Origin: F23-D06 sp002392325
GTDB taxonomy: Bacteria > Bacteroidota > Bacteroidia > Bacteroidales > WCHB1-69
NCBI GenBank assembly: GCA_946624065.1
Contig: CAMORT010000020.1
Coordinates: forward strand, 1-39,671
DNA length: 39,671 bases
Direction of reading: 5' to 3'
Below are positions 24,151 to 32,351 of this stretch, in pieces; the first letter of the stretch is position 1; each line of letters starts with the position of its first letter. A program made the translations under genes and the position numbers. The notes under the pieces were generated by a model. The model searched no databases. It saw nothing but the letters and a program-made list of their open reading frames with translations, and was not told the origin of the DNA.

Positions 24151-24915
24151 TCAATATTTGATAATGACTTTGTCGCCTACCTTGAAGTCTGCCAAAATGG
24201 CGACATCTGCCTGATACATAGTGATTTCCAAACAATCCAACGCGTTGTTGGTGAGATATATATCCTCTTCGGGTTGGTATTTGTCATGATAAACACTGGA
24301 TTTCCAACTATTCTTTGAAAGGATAATGGCCTCAAATGCATTTTTTTGCACCGCTTCTTTGAACATTGAAGTAGGAATGTTCGTAATGGCATTAAAATAA
24401 GCGTCGATATAGACGATTTCCCCCTCAATCTTCCGTTCACTTGAAAAATGGATGGGCAGCGGAGCGAAGGCGTGTCGGAAGTCAAGATACTCCGTAGTGA
24501 CAGATTCCAATGTGTTGTTGCATACCGCTTCCGTCAACCGAATGATTTTTTCTATCGCATTCGTTGTATCATCAACATATTGCCTTCCCTTCATGGGCCC
24601 GTACATATTGAACATCATAAACAGAACCCCATTATCCTCACTAATAAAATAATGATGGTCATACTCGATTACGACAGGCGAAAACCGGGAATTGATAGAG
24701 GCATTGGTGAGCAAAATGTGTATGGAGCCCTCAGGAAATTTTTTGTAACTATGCTTGGTCAGGAAGGCGGTTTGGTTCAGATTGTACAACTCCACCACAT
24801 GACTGATGTCAACGATTAGAGCGTCGGGAATGGTATTGAGCAGCGATCCCTTAAACATGGCAATATAGGGGTCACGGGTTCTCCAATCACTGATCAAGGT
24901 CACAATAGGTCTCAT
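24151..24915 (-). CDS. SAM hydrolase (SAM hydroxide adenosyltransferase, DUF62)
   Basis: 254 residues from ATG 24915 (MRPIVTLISDW). Family features are TLISDWRTRDPYIAMFKG, DALIVDISHVVELYNLNQTA, SIHILLTNASINS, SEDNGVLFMMF, and the C-terminal barrel with GEIVYIDAYFNAITNI. The family includes SAM chlorinases and fluorinases, but most bacterial members use hydroxide and split SAM into adenosine and methionine. No feature seen here points to halogenation. It overlaps its regulatory region with the divergent mlaE gene and is followed at 5 bp by the nitrilase gene. An adenosine kinase-like gene lies in the divergent operon. Confidence 0.9.
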   Translation of the reverse strand: MRPIVTLISDWRTRDPYIAMFKGSLLNTIPDALIVDISHVVELYNLNQTAFLTKHSYKKFPEGSIHILLTNASINSRFSPVVIEYDHHYFISEDNGVLFMMFNMYGPMKGRQYVDDTTNAIEKIIRLTEAVCNNTLESVTTEYLDFRHAFAPLPIHFSSERKIEGEIVYIDAYFNAITNIPTSMFKEAVQKNAFEAIILSKNSWKSSVYHDKYQPEEDIYLTNNALDCLEITMYQADVAILADFKVGDKVIIKY

Positions 24916-24937
24916 TGTATTTAGAATTTCACAGGCG

Positions 24938-24965
24938 CAAAAGTACAAAAAAAGGTGTATTTTTG
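24938..24965. promoter_or_regulatory. Back-to-back divergent promoters (SAM hydrolase / mlaE)
   Basis: TACTTTTG on the minus strand (24938-24945) and TATTTTTG on the plus strand (24958-24965) are 12 bp apart. Each polymerase would cover the other's -7 element, so the two operons may compete for transcription. Confidence 0.7.
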
Positions 24966-24985
24966 CACCATCTTTAAAACACATA

Positions 24986-25729
24986 ATGATAGAGCGTTTA
25001 TTTATAACGATAGGAGATTATTTTATTTTTCTGCGCAAGGTTTTTTCCAAGCCGGACAAATGGAATGTATTCTTCAAAAAACTGGTTTTTGAGATGGATG
25101 CCATGGGTATCGGTTCCATGCTGATTGTGAGCATCGTGTCCATAGCCATGGGAAGCGTTATCACCACGCAGACCGCCATGCAGATAGAAAGCAGTTGGAT
25201 TCCGACATGGACAGTGGGTTTCGTTTCCCGAACCTCCATCGTGATGGAACTTTGTCCCACCATCATCAGTTTGCTGCTGGTGGGCAACCTGGGATCCCGA
25301 ATTACAGCGGAAATCGGTAGCATGCGGGTTACGGAACAAATTGACGCTCTTGAAGTTATGGGTATCAACCCTGCTTCCTATCTGGTTCTTCCAAAAGTAG
25401 TGGCCTCCCTGATTGTCAATCCCGTGCTGATTATCTTCAGCATATTTTTCGCCCTTTTGGGCGGCTATATCACGGTGGCCATGACGGGTTGCGTTTCCAC
25501 TTACGATTTCATGGATGGTCTCACCTACTGCTTCCGCGTGTATGATGTGTTTTATGCCGTGGTGAAAACTTTCGTCTTCGCGTTTGTGATGTCCTCTGTC
25601 GCCTCATTTTATGGTTATAAGATTGATGGCGGCGCTTTGGAGTTGGGCAAGGCAAACACCCAAGGAATCGTGGTGTCCAGTTTTATCATTTTGATTTTGA
25701 ACGTGTTAGTCACACAAATAATGCTGTAA
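24986..25729 (+). CDS. mlaE: MlaE-type lipid ABC transporter permease
   Basis: 247 residues with five or so hydrophobic segments. MlaE/YrbE hallmarks are VSIVSIAMGSVITTQ, then VGNLGSRITAEIGSMRVTEQ, then IDALEVMGINPASYLVLPK and the C-terminal GIVVSSFIILILNVLV. It is the membrane part of an importer-like ABC system that moves phospholipids between the inner and outer membranes. The ATPase gene follows directly (ATG 1 bp after the stop). The substrate-binding MCE protein (MlaD) is not adjacent. Confidence 0.94.
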   Translation: MIERLFITIGDYFIFLRKVFSKPDKWNVFFKKLVFEMDAMGIGSMLIVSIVSIAMGSVITTQTAMQIESSWIPTWTVGFVSRTSIVMELCPTIISLLLVGNLGSRITAEIGSMRVTEQIDALEVMGINPASYLVLPKVVASLIVNPVLIIFSIFFALLGGYITVAMTGCVSTYDFMDGLTYCFRVYDVFYAVVKTFVFAFVMSSVASFYGYKIDGGALELGKANTQGIVVSSFIILILNVLVTQIML

Positions 25730-25730
25730 G

Positions 25731-26483
25731 ATGATTGAGTTAAAGAATGTATCGAAGTATTTTGGCGACAAACAGGTTCTGTTTGACATCAACACGTCGT
25801 TTGAGGAGGGCAAGGTGAATCTGATCATCGGGCGCTCCGGTTCCGGCAAAACCGTATTGATGAAATGTCTTGTTGGTCTGCATTCCCCTGAAGAGGGTGT
25901 TGTGCTGTATAATGATCGTGATTTTCATCACATGGGGACGCTGGAACAGCGCAAATTGCGCGCTGAGATGGGCATGGTGTTCCAGGGTTCCGCTCTTTTT
26001 GACTCCATGACCATTCAGGAAAATGTGATGTTTCCGTTGGATATGTTTACGGAAATGTCTGAAAATGAAAAACTTGACCGTGTAAACTTCTGCTTGGAGC
26101 GGGTGGACCTTCACAATGTGAACCAACTCTATCCGGCGGAATTGAGTGGTGGTATGAAGAAGCGTGCCGCCATCGCGCGTGCCATCGCCTGCAACCCCAA
26201 ATACCTGTTCTGCGACGAGCCCAACTCCGGCCTTGATCCCAAAACATCTTTGGTGATTGATGAACTGATTACCGACATTACCCACGAGTTCGGCATCACG
26301 ACGGTGGTGAACACACACGACCTTAACTCTGTCATCACCATCGGAGAGACCATCTCGTTCATCTTCGAAGGGCATCTTGCCTGGCGTGGAAACAAGGAGA
26401 ATGTGCTTACCTCCGACAGCAAAGAACTCAATGATTTCATCTATGCGCAACCTTTAACACAGAAAATCCGACAAACACTATAA
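25731..26483 (+). CDS. mlaF: MlaF-type ABC transporter ATPase
   Basis: 250 residues. Walker A GRSGSGKTVLMK, Q-loop MVFQGSALFDSMT, signature LSGGMKKRAAIARAI, Walker B YLFCDEPNSGLDP and switch His in VVNTHDL. GMKKR in the signature region and NSGLDP are typical of MlaF/Mkl. It couples ATP hydrolysis to lipid movement through MlaE. The gene starts 1 bp after mlaE and is followed at 3 bp by a CvpA-like gene, so translation is probably coupled. Confidence 0.96.
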   Translation: MIELKNVSKYFGDKQVLFDINTSFEEGKVNLIIGRSGSGKTVLMKCLVGLHSPEEGVVLYNDRDFHHMGTLEQRKLRAEMGMVFQGSALFDSMTIQENVMFPLDMFTEMSENEKLDRVNFCLERVDLHNVNQLYPAELSGGMKKRAAIARAIACNPKYLFCDEPNSGLDPKTSLVIDELITDITHEFGITTVVNTHDLNSVITIGETISFIFEGHLAWRGNKENVLTSDSKELNDFIYAQPLTQKIRQTL

Positions 26484-26486
26484 ATC

Positions 26487-26984
26487 ATGGTCTTGCTCGA
26501 TTATATAGTTTTGATTCCGCTGTGCTGGTTCGCATTTATGGGTTTCAAAAGGGGACTTATCTATGAATTGACTTCCATTCTCGCGCTGGTGCTCGGCGTG
26601 TGGGCATCCTACCGGTTTTCCGACACGGTGGCGCTGCTGCTCCCCAATATTCCTTTTGCCAAGCAAATCGCGTTCACATTAACATTTTTTATCACTTTGT
26701 TTTTGGTGCATTTGGCGGGCAAACTGATGTGCAAAATTGTGAAATTGATAATACCCGGTGTTATTGACCATATTTTTGGTTTGCTGTTCGGAGCCGGTAA
26801 GGTGATGCTGATATTCAGCGTGCTGTTTTATCTGATCAATATGGTGGACAAGCATGAGATCATCCTGAAAAAAGAGACAAAAGAGAAATCCATAGCGTAC
26901 CAATATGTGGAACCGATAGTTCCCCATGCCTTGAATTGGGAGAATATCATCCATGCTGAAACGCAAGAAGAAAATCCAGAATAG
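26487..26984 (+). CDS. CvpA family membrane protein
   Basis: 165 residues. Four hydrophobic helices, including VLLDYIVLIPLCWFAFMGF, ILALVLGVWASYRF, IAFTLTFFITLFLVHLAGKL and the last near VMLIFSVLFYLINMV. The N-terminal GFKRGLIYELTS is the typical CvpA glycine-rich turn. CvpA proteins have been tied to colicin V production and to envelope stress; the molecular role is not settled. The C-terminus is charged and cytoplasmic-like. It is third in the mla run (3-bp spacing), consistent with an envelope function. Confidence 0.88.
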   Translation: MVLLDYIVLIPLCWFAFMGFKRGLIYELTSILALVLGVWASYRFSDTVALLLPNIPFAKQIAFTLTFFITLFLVHLAGKLMCKIVKLIIPGVIDHIFGLLFGAGKVMLIFSVLFYLINMVDKHEIILKKETKEKSIAYQYVEPIVPHALNWENIIHAETQEENPE

Positions 26985-27002
26985 ATTAAAACAAAAGTAA
27001 TT

Positions 27003-27428
27003 ATGGCTACAATGAAAGAAGTTGAACAGACCTTGATAGAAGAATTTGAACTGTTCGATGATTGGATGGACAAATACAACTATATCATTGAATTAGGCAA
27101 GGAGTTGCCGATGATAGAGGAACAATACAAGACCCCGGAATACCTCATCGAAGGTTGCCAGTCGCAAGTTTGGCTACATGCCGAATATCGTGACGGGTTG
27201 GTGTTTTTCACCGCCGACAGCGATGCCATCATTACCAAAGGTATTGTGAATCTGCTCATTAGAGTGTTGTCAGAGCGCACCCCGCAAGAAATTATTGATA
27301 ATGATTTGGAATATCTGAACGCTATCGGACTGAAAGAGCATCTTTCTCCCACCCGTTCCAATGGCCTGGCCTCCATGATCAAGCAAATCAAATTGTACGC
27401 AGTAGCGTTCAAAGCAAAAGAGTGTTAA
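27003..27428 (+). CDS. sufE: SufE-like sulfur acceptor
   Basis: 141 residues. SufE accepts persulfide sulfur from the SufS cysteine desulfurase and passes it on for iron-sulfur cluster assembly. The acceptor Cys lies in YLIEGCQSQVWL. FTADSDAIITKGIVNLLI and the C-terminal LSPTRSNGLASMI also match the family. sufS and sufBCD are not adjacent. It is 18 bp after the CvpA gene and 20 bp before the kinase gene, so it belongs to the same transcript. Confidence 0.95.
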   Translation: MATMKEVEQTLIEEFELFDDWMDKYNYIIELGKELPMIEEQYKTPEYLIEGCQSQVWLHAEYRDGLVFFTADSDAIITKGIVNLLIRVLSERTPQEIIDNDLEYLNAIGLKEHLSPTRSNGLASMIKQIKLYAVAFKAKEC

Positions 27429-27448
27429 TTTTTTTTTAAAAGAGAAAG

Positions 27449-28420
27449 ATGAAAAAGATATTAGGAATCGGTAACGCACTGGTTGATATATTGTTAAATA
27501 TTGACAATGACGACATTCTGCGCCAGAACGGCCTGGACAAGGGCGGCATGGTGATGATTGACGCCGACAGGAAAAAAGAAATTCACAACCGGATTAAAGG
27601 AATGGAGCAGTCGTGTGCCACGGGCGGTTCCACATCCAACACTATCCATGGATTGGCTCGTTTGGGTGCTCCGGCGGGCTATATCGGCAAAATAGGCCGC
27701 GACGAGATGGGCGACTTCTTCCGCCGCGAAATGGCACGCTTTCATGTAACGCCTCATTTGATTGAGTCGGATGTGGACACGGGCATCGCCACCACCTTCA
27801 TCTCGCAGGATGCCGAGCGCACCTTCGCCACCTACCTCGGCGCCGCCGCCATGATGACCCCCGATGAACTTGACCCCAAGGTGTTTGACCAGTACGACTG
27901 CATCCATGTGGAAGGTTATCTCATCTTCAATCATGACCTTATCTTGAAAGTATGCCAAATCGCCAAAGAAAAAGGTCTGAAAATCTCCATGGACATGGCC
28001 AGCTATAACATCATCGAGGCCAACTACGATTTCGTGAAAATGCTGCTCACCGATTATGTGGATATCATTTTTGCCAACGAGGAGGAGGCCAAAGCATTCA
28101 CGGGTAAAGAAGGCAAAGATGCCTTGGAAGTGCTGGCGGAATATTGCCCCGTGGCCATCGTGAAAGTCGGCAAGGAGGGTTCCTTCATCAAAATGAACGG
28201 CGAAGTCACGCAAGTGGGCGTGATTCCGGTGAAAGCGGTGGATACCACCGGTGCGGGCGACATCTATGCGGCAGGATTCCTTTATGGCTTGATGAATGAT
28301 TACACGCCTACCAAAGCAGGTGAGTTGGCCGCATATTTGGCCGGTCGTGTAATCGAACATGTGGGCGCCAAACTGCCTGATGAGGTTTGGAATGAAGTTC
28401 ACGCAAAATTTTTCGCATAA
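27449..28420 (+). CDS. PfkB-family kinase, adenosine kinase-like
   Basis: 323 residues of ribokinase fold. The N-terminal IGNALVDILLNIDND, GGSTSNTIHGLARLGAPAGY and the catalytic/anion-hole TTGAGDIYAAGFLYGL are clear. The pattern (GNALVD, SNTIHGLARLG) is that of the group annotated as adenosine kinase in Bacteroidota, which phosphorylates adenosine to AMP. Substrate cannot be proved from sequence. It is the last gene of the mla operon. The nearby SAM hydrolase would supply adenosine. Confidence 0.88.
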   Translation: MKKILGIGNALVDILLNIDNDDILRQNGLDKGGMVMIDADRKKEIHNRIKGMEQSCATGGSTSNTIHGLARLGAPAGYIGKIGRDEMGDFFRREMARFHVTPHLIESDVDTGIATTFISQDAERTFATYLGAAAMMTPDELDPKVFDQYDCIHVEGYLIFNHDLILKVCQIAKEKGLKISMDMASYNIIEANYDFVKMLLTDYVDIIFANEEEAKAFTGKEGKDALEVLAEYCPVAIVKVGKEGSFIKMNGEVTQVGVIPVKAVDTTGAGDIYAAGFLYGLMNDYTPTKAGELAAYLAGRVIEHVGAKLPDEVWNEVHAKFFA

Positions 28421-28446
28421 AAAAGGGGCACTTTCGTGTCCCTTCG
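28421..28446 (-). terminator. Terminator after tRNA-Thr
   Basis: On the minus strand GGGACAC, GAAA, GTGCCCC and a T-run, with one mismatch in the stem. It lies between the convergent kinase gene and tRNA-Thr; on the plus strand no T-run follows. Confidence 0.65.
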
Positions 28447-28447
28447 G

Positions 28448-28520
<73 letters not shown>

Positions 28521-28532
28521 TTTTTGCGGCTG

Positions 28533-28540
28533 CAAAAATA
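28533..28540 (-). promoter_or_regulatory. -7 element of tRNA-Thr
   Basis: TATTTTTG, followed by C, on the minus strand, 12 bp before the tRNA. Confidence 0.65.
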
Positions 28541-28571
28541 GAAAAAAAATCAAAATAAAACCCTTATAAGA

Positions 28572-29855
28572 ATGAAAAAAATATCTTGTACCCTTTTGGT
28601 TATCCTTTTTGCACTGGGTTTTGCCTCTGCCCAACACTTTGACCAATATTTTATCAATAAAAACCTGCGGGTAAATTACCTTCACATCGGTAATTTCAAC
28701 AATGAATTGCTGAAAATAGACCATTATACCGCTGGCGGCACATGGAATGGCACCCGTCAATACCTGATTGAGCCCAACTCTTACGGCGATATTATGATTG
28801 AGGTTTTCGATTCGGTATCCAACAAACTGATATTCAGCCGTAGCTACTCCTGCCTGTTTACCGAGTACAGAACCACGGAAAAGGGCGAAACCGAAATAGC
28901 TTCCATGGAAGAATCCATCAACATTCCTTTTCCCAAGAACACGGTTTTGCTGAAATTCACTTCTTTTGACCGCAAACGCAATGGTGCCGAATTGTTGAAA
29001 CAATACTTCAACCCGCAAACCACGCCCACGGTTCCTCTGAGTAAGCAGTATAAGACGATGAACCTGCACATCGGAAACAAATCAGACAAAGCCATCGACA
29101 TCCTTTTTATTCCCGACGGATATGCGAAAAGCGACGCCAAATTGCTGAAACACGACATGAAACGCTTCGCCTCCTATGTGATGAACTGCTCACCCTACAA
29201 GGAGATGAAAAACAAAGTGAATGTGCGTGCCATAAAGGGCTATTCGGAAGATTCGGGCATTACGCAGCCGCAAAACAACATCTACAAGAAAACGCTCGTC
29301 AACACGGCATACAACGCGTTGGATTTGGACCGTTATCTGATGTGCGACGGAGTGTGGCACTTGAACGATGTGGCCGATGACGCACCCTACGATGCTATTG
29401 TAATTATCTGTAACAGTGAAAAATACGGCGGGGGTGGAATTTACAATTTCTATTGCACCGTGTATAATCACGGCGAATATCCCGACTATGTGATCGTGCA
29501 TGAAATGGGTCACCTCATTGGCGGATTGGGTGACGAATACTACACCTCAGAAGTTTCTGTTCAAGACTTTTATCCAGCAGGTGTGGAGCCCGTGGAACCG
29601 AATCTGACCACTTTGGTGGATTTCGAGTCGAAATGGAAGAACATGCTTCCGGAAGGCACGCCGATACCCACACCTGTTACGGGCAAAAACACACCGGAAT
29701 ACAACCGGTTGGGTGTCTATGAAGGCGGCGGCTATGTGGGCAAGGGCGTGTATCGTCCCGCCCAGCACTGCACGATGCACCAAATCCGGTACAACGATTT
29801 CTGTCCGGTGTGCAAGAAAACCTTGGAAGAGGTGATTGATTATTATGCACGGTAA
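28572..29855 (+). CDS. M64 family (IgA peptidase-like) zinc metalloprotease
   Basis: 427 residues. Signal peptide (LLVILFALGFASAQ), then an N-terminal beta domain (about 22-150, LRVNYLHIGN), then the M64 peptidase domain starting near SDKAIDILFIPDGY. The zinc site is HEMGHLIGGLGDEYY, with His310, Glu311 and His314 and the downstream GDEY that defines M64. A Cys-rich end (QHCTMHQIRYNDFCPVC) also matches the family. The prototype cleaves IgA; members in Bacteroidota are secreted or periplasmic proteases of mostly unknown targets. No sorting domain is visible. It converges with folD. Confidence 0.93.
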   Translation: MKKISCTLLVILFALGFASAQHFDQYFINKNLRVNYLHIGNFNNELLKIDHYTAGGTWNGTRQYLIEPNSYGDIMIEVFDSVSNKLIFSRSYSCLFTEYRTTEKGETEIASMEESINIPFPKNTVLLKFTSFDRKRNGAELLKQYFNPQTTPTVPLSKQYKTMNLHIGNKSDKAIDILFIPDGYAKSDAKLLKHDMKRFASYVMNCSPYKEMKNKVNVRAIKGYSEDSGITQPQNNIYKKTLVNTAYNALDLDRYLMCDGVWHLNDVADDAPYDAIVIICNSEKYGGGGIYNFYCTVYNHGEYPDYVIVHEMGHLIGGLGDEYYTSEVSVQDFYPAGVEPVEPNLTTLVDFESKWKNMLPEGTPIPTPVTGKNTPEYNRLGVYEGGGYVGKGVYRPAQHCTMHQIRYNDFCPVCKKTLEEVIDYYAR

Positions 29856-29866
29856 TTTCTGGCAGA

Positions 29867-29884
29867 GGCGAATAATCATTCGCC
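29867..29884. repeat. REP-like palindrome R7
   Basis: GGCGAAT, AATC, ATTCGCC: seven base pairs. It shares its core with R4 (2337-2360) and lies between the convergent M64 and folD genes, where it may serve as a weak two-way terminator. Confidence 0.6.
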
Positions 29885-29896
29885 CATTACAGACCA

Positions 29897-30754
29897 TTAC
29901 GCATTCTTGATCTTGTACATGTCCAGCACATTCTGCATAAGCATGGCGATGGTCATGGGGCCCACACCGCCAGGCACAGGCGTGGCGGCACTCAAGCGCT
30001 GCTCCAGCGCCTCACGGGTGCGCGGACTATAGACATCGCCCTCCAAACCCTCTTCAGTACGGTTGATGGCCACATCAATCAAGATAGCGCCTTCTTTAAA
30101 ATCCTCTGGTTTAAGCAATTGAGGGTGACCAGCGGCGGTGATGATGATGTCTCCGATGCGCGTGATGTCGGACAAATGCTGTGTGTGCGAGTGGCAAAGT
30201 GTTACTGTGGCGTTCTGACGGATGAGCAATTGGGCTGTGGGCTCGCCCACCAGTTGGCTGCGCCCAATAACAACAGCGTGCTTGCCGGCAACATCTATAT
30301 TGTTGGTTTCCAACAAAGTAATGATCCCCTTCGGCGTACAGGGCATAACATACGGCTCGCCCAAATGCAATAATCCCACATTCATCAAATGCAATCCGTC
30401 AGCATCCTTCTTGTAATCGATGAAATCCAAAATCTTGGCGCTGTCAAAATGCTCAGGAAGAGGAAGTTGTATAAGAATCGCGTCAATGGTCCGGTCGTTG
30501 TTCAGACGGTCAATAAGATCCAGGATTTCCTTTTCCGAAATGGTGTCTTCCAAAAAGTAGGTGTCGCAATCCATGCCCAGCGACTTGCAGGTTTTCTCCT
30601 TGCTGCGGACATATGAAACGCTGTCGGGACGATTGCCCACCAGAATAATAGCCAGTTTGGGCACACGGAATCCGATAGCCCGTATCATCTCAACCTCTTT
30701 GGATATTTGGTTTTTGATTTGCTGAGCGCAAAGTTTGCCGTCTATAATCTTCAT
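29897..30754 (-). CDS. folD: Methylenetetrahydrofolate dehydrogenase/cyclohydrolase
   Basis: 285 residues from ATG 30754 (MKIIDGKLCAQQ). FolD interconverts methylene-, methenyl- and formyl-tetrahydrofolate with NADP+. The catalytic Lys lies in YVRSKEKTCKSLG. Other hallmarks are DAILIQLPLPEH, KDADGLHLMNVG, the cofactor site VIGRSQLVGEPTAQLL, and the C-terminal PVPGGVGPMTIAMLM. Full length and intact. It begins 38 bp after the SPOR-domain gene on the same strand and is probably co-transcribed with it. Confidence 0.97.
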   Translation of the reverse strand: MKIIDGKLCAQQIKNQISKEVEMIRAIGFRVPKLAIILVGNRPDSVSYVRSKEKTCKSLGMDCDTYFLEDTISEKEILDLIDRLNNDRTIDAILIQLPLPEHFDSAKILDFIDYKKDADGLHLMNVGLLHLGEPYVMPCTPKGIITLLETNNIDVAGKHAVVIGRSQLVGEPTAQLLIRQNATVTLCHSHTQHLSDITRIGDIIITAAGHPQLLKPEDFKEGAILIDVAINRTEEGLEGDVYSPRTREALEQRLSAATPVPGGVGPMTIAMLMQNVLDMYKIKNA

Positions 30755-30792
30755 GTGGTTTTGTTTTTTCAAAAGGAAAATATCCAAACCTA

Positions 30793-31179
30793 TCAGTTCC
30801 TGATATTTATAAAATCGGGAACAATATAAGCGTTTGGATATACTAATTGAATGTTTTTCAGATCTTTATAAGCGTCCAACCGGTTCAGATAATTTCCGGC
30901 GCGCAACTTGAAATAGGGCTCGGAGTAGGTCAGGTATATGCTGATGTACGGAAAGTGGGTTTGAAAGGTAGCACGTTCGTTTTCGGCGCGGTTTCGTGAA
31001 TTGTTTCCCGAAAAAGCCGTGACTTGGATGCGGTATCCACTGATTTTGTCCACTTTTTCCCACGCTTTGATATAATCTGCCTGTATTTGTTTGATTTTTG
31101 GGTCAATGGAATAACGGACCTGCGAAAACGCCGTCAGGCCCACTATCAAGAACAAGCAAACAATCCAAAACCTTTTCAT
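30793..31179 (-). CDS. SPOR-domain exported protein
   Basis: 128 residues. A signal peptide (CLFLIVGLTAFSQ) is followed by a helical linker (~22-45) and a SPOR domain (~48-125): GYRIQVTAFSG, then YLTYSEPYFKLRAGNY, then YPNAYIVPDFI. SPOR domains bind denuded peptidoglycan at division sites, so the protein is probably periplasmic and linked to cell-wall remodelling. mreB lies just beyond on the other strand. Its -7 element (31193-31200) is only 13 bp from the ATG, so the leader is extremely short. Confidence 0.9.
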   Translation of the reverse strand: MKRFWIVCLFLIVGLTAFSQVRYSIDPKIKQIQADYIKAWEKVDKISGYRIQVTAFSGNNSRNRAENERATFQTHFPYISIYLTYSEPYFKLRAGNYLNRLDAYKDLKNIQLVYPNAYIVPDFINIRN

Positions 31180-31192
31180 AAGAATAATTTCG

Positions 31193-31200
31193 CAAAAGTA
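31193..31200 (-). promoter_or_regulatory. -7 element of the SPOR/folD operon
   Basis: TACTTTTG, followed by C, on the minus strand. With initiation a few bases on, the transcript would begin within about 10 nt of the ATG. Confidence 0.6.
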
Positions 31201-31261
31201 GTATTTTTTTATGAAACTGTAACATTATGTAAAAATATGCGTATAGAAGTTAGATTTTTTA

Positions 31262-31269
31262 TAATTTTG
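31262..31269 (+). promoter_or_regulatory. -7 element of mreB
   Basis: TAATTTTG, followed by C, 25 bp before the mreB ATG. Confidence 0.6.
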
Positions 31270-31294
31270 CAATCTTAATTTTAAAAAAGCAAAA

Positions 31295-32317
31295 ATGGGT
31301 TTATTTTCAATATTTACAAAGGAAATCGCTATAGACTTGGGCACCGCCAACACCGTTATTTTGCAAAATAACCAGGTGGTGGTTGACGAACCCTCCATCA
31401 TAGCTATTGATCAGAAAACCAAGGAAGTAAAGGCCGTGGGCAAGAAGGCGTTGATGATGCATGGAAAGACGCCCGAAGGAATCCGGACCATCCGTCCGTT
31501 GCGTGACGGTGTTATCGCGGATTTCCAATCCACCGAGTTGATGTTGCGTGAGTTTATCAAAATGACCAGCAATAAAGGTCATTTCCTGCCTCCCGCATTG
31601 AAGATGGTTATTTGTATTCCTTCCGGCATTACGGAAGTGGAGGAGCGCGCCGTGCGTGACTCTGCCGAGCAAGCCGGAGCCAAAGATGTGCGTTTAATCC
31701 AGGAACCTATGGCTGCCGCTATCGGTATCGGTATCGATGTGCTTGCTGCCTGCGGTAACATGATTATCGACATTGGCGGCGGTACCGCTGAAATCGCTGT
31801 GATTTCGTTGGGCGGTATCACCACTTTCAAGTCCGTGAAGGTGGCAGGTGACCGTTTCAACAGTGATATTCAGGAATATATGCGCAAGAAACACAATATT
31901 GCCATTGGTGAGTCCACAGCCGAACAAATTAAGATCAATGTCGGTTCTGCGGTCGAGGATTTGGAAAATCCACCGGCAGACTACGAGTTTTATGGACGAA
32001 ACCTGCTCACGGGCGTGCCTACGGCAGTGAAAGTGAACTATCGCGAGGTCGCACAAGCCATCGACCGTTCCATTGCGCAAATTGAAACGGCCGTTATCAA
32101 TGCTTTGGAAAACACCCCGCCCGAGCTGTCCGCTGATATTTACAAAACCGGTATCTATTTGGCTGGTGGTGGTTCGCTCCTGCGCGGTCTTGACAAACGA
32201 TTGTCCAAGAAGACAACCTTGGAGGTTCGTGTCGCGGAGGATCCGCTCAAGGCAGTGGCCCGCGGAACGGCAATCTCCCTTAAGAACTTCGACAAATTCC
32301 CGTTCCTGATGAAATAA
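31295..32317 (+). CDS. mreB: Rod shape-determining protein MreB
   Basis: 340 residues. Bacterial actin homologue that organises lateral cell-wall synthesis on the inner membrane. The nucleotide-site motifs are IDLGTANTVI (phosphate 1), DIGGGTAEIAVI (phosphate 2) and the adenosine motif GIYLAGGGSLLRGLD. RLIQEPMAAAIGIG and GDRFNSDIQEYMRKK also match. In most Bacteroidota mreC, mreD, pbp2 and rodA follow in the same operon. Here a terminator comes 3 bp after the stop and the next gene is on the other strand, so mreB is monocistronic. Confidence 0.97.
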   Translation: MGLFSIFTKEIAIDLGTANTVILQNNQVVVDEPSIIAIDQKTKEVKAVGKKALMMHGKTPEGIRTIRPLRDGVIADFQSTELMLREFIKMTSNKGHFLPPALKMVICIPSGITEVEERAVRDSAEQAGAKDVRLIQEPMAAAIGIGIDVLAACGNMIIDIGGGTAEIAVISLGGITTFKSVKVAGDRFNSDIQEYMRKKHNIAIGESTAEQIKINVGSAVEDLENPPADYEFYGRNLLTGVPTAVKVNYREVAQAIDRSIAQIETAVINALENTPPELSADIYKTGIYLAGGGSLLRGLDKRLSKKTTLEVRVAEDPLKAVARGTAISLKNFDKFPFLMK

Positions 32318-32320
32318 AAA

Positions 32321-32346
32321 AAAGGCTGACCAAACGGTCAGCCTTT
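32321..32346. terminator. Bidirectional terminator (mreB / M16 peptidase)
   Basis: AAAGGCTGACC, loop AAAC, GGTCAGCCTTT: 11 base pairs with T-runs on both strands. It separates two convergent genes. Confidence 0.93.
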
Positions 32347-32351
32347 TTGAT

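Noticed and set aside
24151..24915. SAM-dependent halogenase
   Set aside because: The family includes chlorinases and fluorinases, but the sequence and context fit the common hydroxide-using members, and no halogen-linked gene is nearby.
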